Made by a program: the position numbers and the translations under genes | The notes under the pieces: generated by a model | Database searches by the model: none | Told to the model about the DNA's origin: nothing | What the model saw: the letters and a program-made list of their open reading frames with translations, nothing else | Part shown: one piece after another, positions 36,119-50,235 of the stretch | Layout of the letters: the number at the start of each line of letters is the position of its first letter | How positions within the stretch are numbered: position 1 is the first letter of the stretch | Assembly: GCF_964340395.1 (NCBI RefSeq) | Contig: NC_135554.1 | Location: 2,192,501 to 2,256,500, forward strand | Direction of reading: 5' to 3' | Source of the DNA: Glandiceps talaboti | Lineage: Eukaryota; Hemichordata; Enteropneusta; Spengelidae | Length of the DNA stretch: 64,000 nt

Positions 36119-37023
36119 TATGCATACATACAAAGACACACATACGTGTGTACGTCGGGCAGAAATGATAAATTAATTTTACTATGGAGATCACTCATGA
36201 CGCGATACGAGCAATACCAAATCACGTAGTTATTTTTATTTTGACCAGTACAATTATTAGCATTCAACTGTGCATCAGTTTCATTTTTACCAAAATTTGT
36301 CAGGTAGTGGTCAAACATGCTGATGACAGAATTAGCTCCTTTACTACTCCTGAAATGTTCATCAATGAGATAGAAAACTTGTTCACTGTTGCTTTCGCAA
36401 CAACACACTCCAAATATTGTGCACTTGCAGGGAGTTTTAAAATTAAACATGGGTCCCGGTAGTAGTGGATCAAAGGGGTAATGAACCTGTTGTGCGTAAT
36501 CAAAAGAATAGTGCATGTAATCAACCAAGTCATTGTCAATTTTCATTTCACGAAATACATCCCTGGCTTTTTCACAACAAGATTACATATAAAACTGACG
36601 CTCTGACTGGTAATTTTCAATGTGTTCCGAAGCTTTTCGCACCGCTTCAGTTTTTTGATCATCGGATAACCCTTGGCACTTGCTGAACAGATCACTGTTT
36701 CGTTGACACTGCCAACAAAGATCTGTCATTGGTTTGTAAACTACAATAAAAGGCAAAAGATCGTTCCATATATCACAAAATTTGGAGTACCCAACGGCAG
36801 ATACTTTGTTCTCTTGGGTAATACACAACTTGTTGTGCAAGGCAATTGCAGAAACATACTGTTTATGAATCTCAGACTTAGTATAATGACAAGGCAATAA
36901 CTTTATGCTATGTACGTCATTTCGACGTGATAAACCAGGGATTCTGCCAGGTAAAACCAATCCATGAATTTCAGCAAAATTGACAAGAAATTCAACGATG
37001 TTTAGTTGAAGTGAGGGATGTGA
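36118..37023 (-). pseudogene. Transposon-derived gene relic, DUF7869-like
   Basis: The minus frame from 37023 to 36118 is open except for one TAA at 36585-36583. It reads IVEFLVNFAEIHGLVLPGRI, KPMTDLCWQCQRNSDLFSKC, FDYAQQVHYPFDPLLPGPMF, IFGVCCCESNSEQ, then NCTGQNKNNYVIWY. This resembles the DUF7869-type proteins that are multicopy in marine invertebrates and have a DDE-transposase-like layout. The usual Asp before NCxGQNKN is Asn here (NANNCTGQ). The frame breaks off after FLPDVHT and at the left repeat edge, so both ends are missing. Family assignment is from recognition of motifs, not from a search. Confidence 0.65.
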
Positions 37024-37303
37024 CTACATTTACAACAAAATTGCCAACATTTGTTATCATTGTATCATGAACAATTCTTAAACTAAACACCCCCAAGAAC
37101 ATTTGTACCAAATTTTAGGCCAATCTGGCCAGTCGTTTTTGGAGTGTTAAGTTTTTTGACCAAAAATCACATTTTTGATCCAAAACGCACATCTGTGATG
37201 CGATCATTTTCATTTGAGCAATCATCAACACGCCGTAAGTAATGTCCCCACCAAATACCAAGCCATTCGGTCTGGCTGTTTTCAAGTTGACTTTAAGTCG
37301 TTT

Positions 37304-37342
<39 letters not shown>

Positions 37343-37345
37343 TTA
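37024..37345 (+). repeat. Family A fragment, forward, ending in (CA)n
   Basis: It shares GATGCGATCATTTTCATTTG and TAATGTCCCCACCAAATACC with complete copies and stops at a CA run (37310-37342), without the terminal hairpin. Confidence 0.7.
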
Positions 37346-37970
37346 TACCCCAAAGTAGGACTATACAATATATAGTAATACTGAAGTGTGGACCTGCCCA
37401 TCATTTACAGTGTAGGACAGCAGTGCTTCATGCACTAGTAGTAACATAGTAAATGTCATATCCCCCTGGGACACACAGACAGGAAAAATACAGCCAGGTA
37501 GATTATACAAAATGAGAATTAAATTACACTAAGTCACTGGAGATGAGATTCCTATTAAGATAGCAATAGGTCATGCATAATTATGAGCGTCATAACAAAA
37601 CGAAGAAAATTAAACTTGAACTTGAATGACATCTCAGAGACCTACGATATTAGGGTACCTATTGTCTTGACACTCCTGTGTGCGAGCCACTGCAATAAAA
37701 GATATTTCTCTAACTAGGTATTTGGTGACATGTAAAAACAGCTGATCAGTGGTTTTAGTAGTTTTCAAATTTAGCATGACGACCCTATTAACGTCTATTA
37801 AACTTTGATGCAAGGCTAAATAAAGAATTGTTATACATACATACATTAAAATTATTTGATGGGGTACACCATTTGATTGGTGGGGGGTGGGGGGGATGGA
37901 GGATTTTCGAGAGAAAAAAATTGTCGCCGGTCAATAGCTAGAACAAACAATACCGCCAATGGCGTTGTAG

Positions 37971-38889
37971 CTAGCACAACTGTACAGTTTTTAAAAATGT
38001 TTATCCATATGCTAGTCCATGCTAACAATAGGTGTTCATTTGCTGAATGACTATCCAGTTGCGTATCCAACCATGTTGCTATCTTTACGATATATGATAT
38101 ATGATATATGCTATTTGGCTGTTGCCATGGGCGTAGTAATGTTGCTAGATATATTTGCATACATTTTTGTCTGTTTTTGTTCAATTGTGTATGAATTCCT
38201 GATATTATCTTTGCAATAAACGTGATTATTTGGCTGTTGTTATGGGCGTGGTCTTGTTGCTAGGCAAATTTACATACATTTTTTGAATGTTTATTCAATT
38301 GTCCATTAATCCTTGTTATCTTTGTGAAATACACGACCATTTGGTTGTTACTAAGGGCGCGGTCATGGTTGCTAGGGCCAATTTTGTTTAAATGTTTTGA
38401 AAATCTAATTTGCATATCACTCATGGAATCATTGTATGCTTAATATTTCTTCATCCATACATCCCTAAATGCATTACATTTCAGCCCAATCTGCTCAGTA
38501 GTTTTGGAATTATAAATTTTTAACCAAAAAGACACATTTTTAGCCCTAATTTGCATATTACTGATGGAATCAGCATGTCATGAACAAATCTTAGTTTACA
38601 CCCCCTTGAGAATGTTCCGACCAAATTTCGCACCGACCTGCAGTTTCTGAGTTTATGTTTTTTGACCAAAAATCACATTTTTTTACCCAAATCACACACC
38701 TATGATGTGATCATTTTGATTTGAACAATATCTCAACTAGACACAAAAAGTAATGTCCCCACCAAATACCAAGTCAATCGGTCTGGCGGTTTTTGAGTTT
38801 AAATCATCCACACAGACAGACAGACAGACAGACAGACAGATGGACAATGCCTATGGCACTACTGAACCTATCAGTTCAGTTGTGCTAAA
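37971..38889 (+). mobile_element. Family A element, most complete copy
   Basis: It starts CTAGCACAACTGTACAG, which inversely matches the end CAGTTCAGTTGTGCTA. Inside are about three 100-115-bp internal repeats (TTGTTGCTAGGCAAATTTAC type), CATATTACTGATGGAATCAG, a (CAGA)n run at 38812-38840, and a terminal hairpin at 38856-38885 followed by TAAAAAA. Non-coding. It could be a Helentron- or MITE-like element; class not settled. Confidence 0.72.
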
Positions 38890-39024
38890 AAATGTTTCAT
38901 AGATAGATAGGGGAGGGAGGGAATAGTAAGACATAATTATGTGACCCTCATAATCAGGGCAGTTGGAGGTTAAAGAAGGAAGCTTCAGGAAAAATTAAAA
39001 GACAATCTTGTACAAAGGATATAT

Positions 39025-40216
39025 GTCATGTATATACTAACTATACTAACTGTATATATGTCATGTATATACTAACTGTATATATGTCATGTATATACTA
39101 ACTGTATATATGTCATGTATATACTAACTGTATATGTGTCATGTATATACTAACTGTATATATGTCATGTATATACTAACTATATATGTCATGTATATAC
39201 TAATTGCATATATGTCATGTATATACTAACTGTATATATGTCATGTATATACTAACTGTATATATGTCATGTATATACTAATTGCATGTCATGTATATAC
39301 TAACTGTATATATGTCATGTATATACTAACTGTATATATGTCATGTATATACTAACTGTATATATGTCATGTATATACTAATTGTATATATGTCATGTAT
39401 ATACTAACTGTATATATGTCATGTATATACTAATTGCATATATGTCATGTATATACTAACTGTATATATGTCATGTATATACTAATTGCATATATGTCAT
39501 GTATATACTAACTGTATATATGTCATGTATATACTAATTGGATATATGTCATGTATATACTAACTGTATATATGTCATGTATATACTAATTACATGTGTC
39601 ATGTATATACTAACTGTATATATGTCATGTATATACTAACTGTATATATGTCATGTATATACTAATTGGATATATGTCATGTATATACTAATTGCATATA
39701 TGTCATGTATATACTAACTGTATATATGTCATGTATATACTAACTGTATATATGTCATGTATATACTAATTGTATATATGTCATGTATATACTAACTGTA
39801 TATATGTCATGTATATACTAACTGTATATATGTCATGTATATACTAATTGCATATATGTCATGTATATACTAACTGTATATATGTCATGTATATACTAAT
39901 TGCATGTGTCATGTATATACTAACTGTATATATGTCATGTATATACTAACTGTATATATGTCATGTATATACTAATTGTATATATGTCATGTATATACTA
40001 ACTGTATATATGTCATGTATATACTAATTGTATATATGTCATGTATATACTAACTGTATATATGTCATGTATATACTAACTATATATGTCATGTATATAC
40101 TAATTGGATATATGTCATGTATATACTAACTGTATATATGTCATGTATATACTAACTGCATATATGTCATGTATATACTAATTGGATATATGTCATGTAT
40201 ATACTAATTGCATATA
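39025..40216 (+). repeat. 26-bp tandem array, about 45 copies
   Basis: The unit is TATATATGTCATGTATATAC plus TAACTG, with TAATTG and TAATTGCA variants. Intergenic, downstream of both genes. Confidence 0.97.
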
Positions 40217-40654
40217 TTCTGAATACTTCATTGGATGTGAATAGCATCCAGAACTGAAGCTATAAACTTAGTATGAGTGACATGTCAATATCAGAATATT
40301 ATACTACAATTGTCACTGTTTGCAAGTTTCCATGGCAAATACCTTTTCAAATTATACAGTATATGGGTGTACATGTTGTGTACATAGAGATGAAAATCCT
40401 CATAATTTGTGATCTTCTCTTGTAACATCATCTTCAAAGTAAATCAGTTACTCCTATCAATAGTTTCATTATACTATACTATTTAACCTTACTTATTTTC
40501 TGCTCACACCAACTCTTGACAGAAAAGATGTCTGAAAAGTGCTTCAAATAATTGAACATTGTACTACTGAAAAAATATCAACAAAAAAGAAAATCATTTT
40601 GATGCAACAACTTTTTAATTTGTCCTTTACTGCTGATAATATAATGCTACACAA
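40217..40654 (+). other. Intergenic, no recognised feature
   Basis: AT-rich sequence between two arrays. An ATTAAA on the minus strand at 40619-40614 could end a GPX4 mRNA that runs through the 39-bp array. Confidence 0.35.
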
Positions 40655-41395
40655 AGTATGTCTATACTGACAAAATTACAAAGCATAATTGATATACTGT
40701 CTATACTGACAAAATTACAAAGTATAATTGATATACTGTCTATACTGACAAAATTACAAAGCATAATTGATATACTGTCTATACTGACAAAATTATAAAG
40801 TATAATTGATATACTGTCTATACTGACAATATTACAAAGTATAATTGATATACTGTCTATACTGACAAAATTACAAAGCATAATTGATATACTGTCTATA
40901 CTGACAAAATTATAAAGTATAATTGATATACTGTCTATACTGACAATATTACAAAGTATAATTGATATACTGTCTATACTGACAAAATTACAAAGCATAA
41001 TTGATATACTGTCTATACTGACAAAATTATAAAGTATAATTGATATACTGTCTATACTGACAATATTACAAAGTATAATTGATATACTGTCTATACTGAC
41101 AAAATTACAAAGCATAATTGATATACTGTCTATACTGACAATATTACAAAGTATAATTGATGTACTGTCTATACTGACAAAATTACAAAGTATAATTGAT
41201 ATACTGTCTATACTGACAAAATTATAAAGTATAATTGATATACTGTCTATACTGACAATATTACAAAGTATAATTGATATACTGTCTATACTGACAAAAT
41301 TACAAAGTATAATTGATATACTGTCTATACTGACAAAATTACAAAGTATAATTGATATACTGCCTATACTGACAAAATTACAAAGCATAATTGAG
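40655..41395 (+). repeat. 39-bp tandem array, about 19 copies
   Basis: The unit contains TATACTGTCTATACTGACAA and repeats every 39 bases. Because 39 is a multiple of three it keeps a 253-codon frame open on the minus strand (FVSIDSISIILCN...). It starts within 100 bases downstream of the GPX4 SECIS, so it may be transcribed as part of the 3' UTR. No poly(A) signal was seen between the SECIS and the array; an ATTAAA lies beyond it at 40619-40614 on the minus strand. Confidence 0.95.
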
Positions 41396-41455
41396 AATGT
41401 TTAGCACATGTGTCAATTAACCAGAAAACAGACTAAATATGATTTTTCAGAAACA

Positions 41456-41543
41456 CCATTTGTACTTTGCAGGCACGCAGTTTTTCAGGTTAACTCTACC
41501 ATAAAGGTTTGTGAGTCAGCCGTCATATAGCATGTACAAATGG
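41456..41543 (-). promoter_or_regulatory. SECIS element in GPX4 3' UTR
   Basis: Read on the minus strand, ATGA (41526-41523) is followed by 11 bases, AAA (41510-41508), 20 bases, then TGA (41487-41485). This is the SECIS quartet and apical-A arrangement. The 11 bases after ATGA pair with the bases before TGA over most positions, with a bulged A, one G-U and two mismatches. A perfect outer stem of 10 bp is formed by CCATTTGTAC (41543-41534) with GTACAAATGG (41465-41456). CC and GG in the apical loop could add a mini-stem (form II). Function follows from known selenoprotein mRNAs; the fold was done by eye. Confidence 0.82.
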
Positions 41544-41627
41544 AACATCTAGACAAATCATAATTAGTAACTTCAAAGTCAAATCACAACAAATACTCCT
41601 CTACATATGTCTCACTCCGATCTTCAT

Positions 41628-41666
41628 CTACTTCTCAAATTCCTTGCCAAAATCTTTTTCAACAGT
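41628..41666 (-). CDS. GPX4: GPX4 terminal coding exon
   Basis: The acceptor is TTTGTTTCAG. The exon encodes [12 protein letters not shown] and ends in TAG (41630-41628). Position and length match the last helix of GPX4, with a lysine ending. Confidence 0.88.
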   Translation of the reverse strand, partial: TVEKDFGKEFEK

Positions 41667-44600
41667 CTGAAACAAAGAAGACAACATACTCATCATGAAA
41701 TAGAACTGTTGATGAAATACTAACTATTGAACACATCAAATTGAATTAGGGAGTCACGCTAAATAACATTGAGCTTGAAACATCAAAGCTTCATAAAATT
41801 TTCTTTAAAAATGCATCTCACTAACAGTGTTCCCTCTAACTTTTTTGAGACTGAACACCTTAAGGAGAAGGGAAAAAATGGAAAAGGTGACATGGTGGCC
41901 ACGCTTGTGGTGGTCAGGAGGGGGGGGGGGGTATACGTCCTTTGGCTGGAGGCCGGAAGCAAAGTCATATGTTTATTTGGAATATGAATCTAACACTTTT
42001 TACATGCTCTTGGATGCTGAATAGAGAGAAATAAAAACTCTATGATAACATTTCATTTAATCATTAATCATACTTTGTATATATCTTTTGTCTTTCATTC
42101 TCGATACTTGGATATAAGGTTGCACGAAAAATGAACTTTGACAGCAAGAGAAGATGAAGACCTTAGCCTTAGCAGGAACACTGGTCACTAACTTACCAAC
42201 AAACATAAAGGATAGGTCTATCAAATAAGGGCAAGTCCCATTGCAAAGTTGAATATATCATTAAAATATGGAAACTTATTAGTGTACTTACAAAGGGTTC
42301 TGTGTTTGGTGCATAGCGTTTGACAGGTTGACCAGTCTTACTAACTAGAAACTGTACAAAATAAATAATGTGAAAATCATTAGTCAATCATTGCACAAGG
42401 TACAACATGCTAAAATAAGAAACAACACTATCGGTAAGTGCTAGCATTTCAGATTTACTAGTATTAGCCACACATTACCTCATTACAAGGTACAAAATAC
42501 AAAAATAAGAAACAGTCAGGGTTAGTGCTAGGATTTGAAATGTTAGCCACACATTACCTTAGTGGTGAAAGTTCTAAAATTTCCTTTAGCCACAAGTAAG
42601 TTTTATTAGCCACATTATATTCTCAATAATTTCAAAGTTAACAGAAGGCATCATTGTACTCATAGGAGTAGAGTTTCTGCAGGACTATGTACATAATATT
42701 TGATCATTGTACTCATAGGAGGAGAGTTTCTGCAGGACTATGTACATAATATTTGATCATTGTACTCATAGGAGGAGAGTTTCTGCAGGACTATGTACAT
42801 AATATTTGATCATTGTACTCATAGGAGGAGAGTTTCTGCAGGACTATGTACATAATATTTGATCATTGTACTCATAGGAGGAGAGTTTCTGCAGGACTAT
42901 GTACATAATATTTGACATTTTGAAGCACTCACACTTTCTTTACTTTTTAAAATGTTGAGAGCTACACATATTATCTTGTAATGTAATCTAGACTGCAGAA
43001 CTAACAATGTAAACTTCAACTTGTAAGCATGCTAAAAATAATTGTCCTATTGATACATCTACTGCAGCATGAATATATTGTCCTATGATAGGTTATTTTT
43101 CAAACCGTTCTTCTTACAGTGGCTGTGATTTGTCAACCACATTCTAAGTAGTTCAACATTCAAAATTAGGTCATGATTATAGTATACTATCTTATGAGGT
43201 CATGAGGTCACAAGTGATCGTATGTAGTCCAATAAGTCACAGCGACAGCAAGGAATTACAACTTTCTATGACTTATGAGGTTCTAGCATTCAAATTCAAA
43301 TGGGAAAGAAAGACATTTTGGGGTTTTGACAAATTTGTTAGTATGAACGTGTTACCATTCTGATTTGATATTACGATTTAGGACTTTCTGTTTTCCAATG
43401 CATTTTGCTACTGTGGCTATCTCTAGCACTAACCCTGAACTAGCAGTATTAGTAGTGAGCCTTTATTTCAGTTGGACTAAAAAGTCAAATCAGGGGATGA
43501 ATATGGTAGAGGTGGAGTGGGTTGTGGAATCACTAAAACCTAATATTCTTTGCTGAAAGAGGGTATACAGTTTCACTTAGGTGCTATTGTATTTTTATGT
43601 CTCACACAAGGATTTTTTGTTATGAATTACACACTGACACAGACAAGGATAGTGTGTATGCATATAAAATGATACTACATTTCATCTCATTATCAACACA
43701 AATGAACATGACTGTCAGATGACAAATGAAAGATTCAAACACAAAACTGTTTAGGTCACAAAATTGTTTTTTATTGCCTATTTGTTCACAATTATGCCGA
43801 ATACAACGGCATTTGCGATTAGTGGTGCGACTTAGAATTGTTGAGACTTGGATCCGGGCGAGTTGGTATCGTACGAGTTACTATTGTTGCGAGGTGACTC
43901 TAAATCAATGACCCGTGCCCCAAGCCAATTTTAAAGCTGTTGGAATGCGAGTGCGTTCACATTTTGTATGTATGAAACAATCTGTGTCGACTTTAGTAAT
44001 CGATAAAGTGTATGAGATTGAGACTTTGTGTACACTCATGTGTTTGTGGCGGTCTATACGACAGAACAGGGTTTTAGCAAGCAAGCAAGCAAGCAGCAAG
44101 CAATAGTCGACTATTTGGGTACCCAGAGTTGTGCAATTGATGTTATGATATCTATTCATTTAAGTATGCTAACATTAACACTAAAACTCTATCTACGGTT
44201 TTAGTGATCCAAGAATGTGGTATACCTTTAATAACAGATAACACTGGTGAAACTAAGGTACAAACATATAGTTATTTGTAAACAATAATTACACAGCTAA
44301 AAACCACAAAGATTTCACTGAAGTTTTTTGTTATTTTCGATAAATCGCTTTTCCTCACCAAACAGCCCGCCGAACAGCATGATGGGTCTATTGTTATGCA
44401 AACTCAAAAATCAACGTCTTTAACAGGTATGATCACCTCTATAGCACCGTCGATCATACCAACCTGACATAGATACCTTTCTAATGAGTCTCCTACAACA
44501 GTGGATAAACTCGCATTCTAAATAGTAATAAAAGTATCCACTGACCCTAATATTTGTTTCTTAATAAGTCTCTAACACTATCGTCCATACATCCCTAGAT

Positions 44601-44949
44601 GCATTCCCATTAAATTTCAGCCCAATCTGCTCAATAATTGTGGAATTATAGATTTTTAACCAAAAAGACACATTTTTAGCCCTAATTTGCATATCACTGA
44701 TGGAATCATCATGTCATGAACAAATCTTACTTTACACCCCCTTAAGAATCTTCCCACCAAATTTCGCACCAATCTGCCCAGTAGTTTCTGAGTTTAAGTT
44801 TTTTGACCCAAAATCACATTTTTGTTTACCCAAATCACACACCTGTGATGCGATCATTTTGATTTGAACAATTTCCCAACTAGACACCCAAGGTAATGGA
44901 CCCACCAAATATTATGGCAAACGGTTCAGCAGTTTTTTACTTTAAGTTG

Positions 44950-45024
<75 letters not shown>

Positions 45025-46932
45025 ACGCCGGGCGATCCCTATAGCACTACTGAACCTCAGTTCAGTTGTGCTAAAAAAGGGCTCTAGAGAGGATGCAAAT
45101 AATTATAGAGGAATATCACTGTTAAATGTACTTTGCAAAATGTTCACCTCTATTTTAAATACCAGACTAACTAAATGGTCCGAGTCTATGGATATACTAT
45201 CTGATTGCCAAGCTGGTTTCCAAAAAGGGCATAGCAGAGTTGATAATATTTTGTACTACATGCTATCATACAGAAATATTTGAGTGTCAGACGAGGGAAA
45301 TTTTACTGTTTATTTGTAGAGTTTTCAAAGGCATTTGACTGAGTTAATCACTCATTGTTATTGTACAGGCTTATGTTCTTAGGTGTCAAAGGTAAAATGT
45401 TTGAAATCTTACAGTGAATGTATGGTGGGGGTTAAAGCGTGTGTCAAATCTCAGAATACTACATCTCAATACTTTGAATGTCCAACTGGTGTTAGACAAG
45501 GGTGTATTTTAAGCCCATTGCTATTTTCCTTTTTTAATAGAGGAGCTCAATACAATGCTTGTTAATTTGGGCCATATTGGCATACAGTTGACACAGGAAC
45601 TTTGCAATATTTTTTCCCTTCTTTATGCAGATGATATTGTAATTTTTGCCGATTCAGTTAGAAACCTACAGTACATTATAAATGTTTTACACCACTTTTG
45701 TAAGAAATGGCACATGGAAATAAACTTAGACAAAACTAAAATTAAGATCTTTTGAAAGCGGGGTCATCCAGCTCGTTCTGAGACATGGTACTTTGGAAAT
45801 TCAAAAATCAAAGTTGTTTCATACTATAAATACCTGGGCCTATTGCTATCCTCAAGAAATATGTGGTCAAAAGCAGTCAAAACTCTGGCAGGCCAGGCTA
45901 ATAAAGCTATGAAAATAATATCAGTTGCGGGTTTCCTTCCGTTTCTCTGCCATTTCAAACTTTTTGATTCTATGATTATGTCAATTTTGTGTTATGGTGC
46001 TGAAATCTGGGGATATCAATATTATGATATCGTAGAAAAAGTACAAAGAAAATGGTGTAGGAGATTATTAGGAGTTCCTGGTCACACACCAAATGAAGCA
46101 ATCACGGGTGAATGTGGTCGCCACCCTGTTTTTAAATCTACATTAAAGCGATGTGTAAGTTACTGGTTAAAACTTATTGAAATGCCAAGTGAAAGACTTC
46201 CAAAACAAGCATATCTAATGCAGCAGCTTTACAATTTAGATAGAATGGGTAGACATACTTATGCAATTTCATTGAAACATATTTTATTCTCATATGGTTT
46301 TGGATATGTATGGGTGTCCAAAGAAGTAGGAAATAAGGATGTATTTATAAGTGAGTTTCTATCTCGTATTTCTGATATCAATCAGCAACAATGGCAAAAG
46401 AATATATCACAAAAATCCAAACTACGTACATATTATTTATTCAAAAGTCTACTTGAACCAGAAAAATATTTATTCTTAATTTGCAACAGTAAATTTACCC
46501 GCTCTTTTGCTAGATTTCGTTGTTCTGCTTTGCCATTGGCAATTGAAGAAGGAAGGCAACCTTACACTGACCCATGGAATAGAATTTGTAAGATTTGTGA
46601 CTGTGGTGATGTAGAAGATGAATATCACTTTCTTATAGTATGTTCCTTCTACGACGATGAGAGGAAAAAATACATCCCAATAGAATTCATAGCCGAGCCA
46701 AATTTTAATAAATTCATAAGACTGATGAGAACAAACAAACCTGAACTTCTAACATCATTATGTAAATTTGTATACAATGCTTAAACATAGAGAGTAGAGA
46801 GATGCTTACAAGTGAAATAATGTAATACTAGTATTTATTCCAACCATTGATATGTGACTTTGACTTTGATTTTTATTTTGTTGTAAATCTCTTATGTTGT
46901 ATATGGGCCAGAGGCCCTGTAAAGCAATAAAC

Positions 46933-46984
<52 letters not shown>

Positions 46985-49900
46985 CAAATCTGAGACACCA
47001 TCAGTGCACTGTAGTGACCATTGGAGAGCCTGACATGGTTTTTTCGCTTTTTTCGAGGATTTTATCGATATTTTACAGCATTTTAGGTTATCAACTGTTG
47101 TTTTTATGAAGGTGGGTATGTTGTTATGTAAAATTTGAATGTGAATAGTGTTTTCGTGACTTTTACATGATTTGTTCCGTGTGTGCTAACTCAGTTTTCA
47201 GTAAAATGACTACTGTACGAATTACAGAATCATGGCCACTATGTTTCAAAATTAGAATTTTTTGAATTTTTACATCATATATTTCTTGTTTGTTTTTTAT
47301 TTTGGTCGTTTCAAGGCATAATTCCATGAAAAACGGCCGATAAAAATTACTATAGTTCACACTTGCAGTACTCAATTTGGCCATCAACCTCGCATATATT
47401 ACACTGTGCCACTGACATATTTTCCTGAGAAAAAAAAAGAGCTAGATTTTAGCAAAGAATCTCATGTAATCAACATCTTATTTTTTGTAAATTTACTAGC
47501 AATACCAACGACCAAGAATTATATTTATCAAGTCATTGAGAATGACACAGTCCTCGCTATGATTGGGTTTTAAGGAACTGGCAGTTTATGTTGTCATTTT
47601 CTTGATATCACTACTCTGATCACGCAACAACACTTGTGAACCTAAATCAAACAGACTTAGATATGTTGTGTCTGCTCGTTGGACATGGAACATGCCTACT
47701 CTTCAAGATGACATGATGGAATAAACCATTCAACAATAAAGGATGGGTCAGGTATGGGGGGGGGGGGACCTGTTCAAGCGTGTCTGAGTTATGGCTTTGG
47801 ACATGGAAAATTTGCAAATAAAATAGCTGCCAGGCAGCCATATTGGATCGTATCACAACGAAAATGGACATGCACATGTATGTCATAGAACACTGTCCTA
47901 ATACCAACTTTGAATGAGATCTGTTCAAGCATGTCCGAGTTATGGCTTTGGACATGGAAAATTTGCAAATAAAATGGCTGCCAGGAAGCCATATTGGATC
48001 GTATCACAACAAAAATGGATATGCACATGTATGTCATAGAACATTGTCCTAATACCAACTTTGAATGAGATCTGTTAAAGCATGTCCGAGTTATGGCTTT
48101 GGACAGGGAAAATTCGCAAACAAAATGGCTGCTAGGCGGCCATATTGGATCGTATCATAAAACAAATTGACGTGCATATGTATGCCATAGCATGTTGCCC
48201 CTGTACCAAGTTTGAAAAAAATCGGTGCAGGCATCTCCAAGAAACGGCTGCGGATGGACGGACGGACGGACGGACGGACGCACGCACGGAACCCAATCCA
48301 TAAGTCCCCGTTCCGGACTTCGTCCGCGGGGACTAAAAACACCCAAACAAGCTGTGAATGTATGTGTTTGTGAAGATTCTTATTTGGGCGGGAAAATACA
48401 ATGTGACTGCCGTTTACATTACATGCATGCCAACCACTGAATCAGGGCAAAATGACATCGAAGTTCATGTATCACTGTATTATCTAGTTTGAGAGAAAAT
48501 ACAACATTGTCACTCAACACACACATTTGGCAATTTTGATATAATTTTTTGCTCTTTCTTTTTTTCAGGAATGGATACTGTGGGAAGCTGTGATCCCGTT
48601 GTTGATTTACTCAAAACACAAAAACAGAAATGATTAAACAGAAGAAAACACACACCCATACACATTCTCCACAGAAAAACAAAAAAATAGATCAGGGATT
48701 GTATTGTATGAGTAGTCATATGAAAAAAATTAAATATCAATAAAAATTAGTTTGATAAGTTTAATACAGTATTTTACCACCCCTTATTGATGCTATTCAG
48801 ATACTGTACAAATATATTCAAGGCCATAGAAGAACAACACATACACACATGGTACACTGTTACATCATAGGGTCTACGGTTACACCCCAGTCTAACTAAT
48901 TTTCTAACTACACGTCAAATTGAAATCTGTACGATTTAAGGACCACATAAGGTAAAGACTCCAAATTTGGCACAGATAATGGATATAAACTAAAATTTTA
49001 GTCTTCAAAATGTTGTGTTGTTTCGAGCGTTATTAACCCACTTTGCCAGCCACGGTAAATTCAACACAGATACATATGTACCCACAATCATTAACTTGAG
49101 AACTTGCAAGGTCATTGAAATCTGTACGAAATATAGACCCCATAAGGTAGAGACACCAAATTTGGCACAGATAATGAATATAAACTAAAATTTTAGTCCT
49201 GAAAATGTTGTGTTGTTTCAAGCATCGCAACGCACCTTGCCGGAAAGACAAATTTCGGCACAGACACAACATAGCTACAATCATTAGCATCGACCGTAAT
49301 TTGACAACTTGCAAATTTCCTGCTATAAATTTTATTCAATATTATGATTAATACATAATAAGATTTTGTGAAAACGTGATTTACGGGGTTGTAAGCCACA
49401 GAAACTTCTCTGTAGTCCTCACACAATGTTGACAAGGCCGCCATCAAAGCGTATGCTAGAACGAGGCTCTGCAGCAAGACATTATTATGTAATTTGCTAC
49501 CAAGTCTTTAGACTGTTTGGCTGTTGCTATGGGCATGGTCTTGTTGCTAGGCATTTTGCATACATTTTTTAAATCTTTATTCACTTACCTACCCATCCCT
49601 GTTGTTATCTTTATAATATGCATAATCATTTCACTGTTGGTACAAAATGTAAGGGCGTGGTCATGGTTTCTAGGGCTAGTTGTGTCAAAAGATTTTGAAC
49701 AATAACAGAATAACACCTCCAGACACATTCCACTAAGCTCCAACCAAATTTCTGTAGCATGAATGAACCTGTTTTAATCATAGATAGTGTCTATGATTTA
49801 ATTCAGGTATGCTAAAAACAGCATTCCAATGCAACCTCAAACAGGTAAATCTTGATGCCATTGACATTGAGATGTGAACTTGAAGTAGCCCATAAAAGAT

Positions 49901-50110
49901 TTAATGATTTCATGGCATCAATAGAACTATAGCCTTTCATTTCAAAGCAGGGTCAAAGCATTTTCTCACACCAAGAATAATACTTTTGACCAAAACATAT
50001 ACCTGTGATGCGATCATGTTGCTTTGAACAATTTCCCAACTAGACACCTAAAATAATGTCCCCAGCAAATACCAAATCAATCGGTCTGGTGGTTTTTGAG
50101 TTTAAGTCAT

Positions 50111-50189
<79 letters not shown>

Positions 50190-50190
50190 G

Positions 50191-50235
<45 letters not shown>

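Noticed and set aside
37971-38889. Canonical Helitron
   Set aside because: A terminal hairpin is present but is followed directly by TAAAAAA with no CTRR-T end at the usual distance, and short inverted ends are present.
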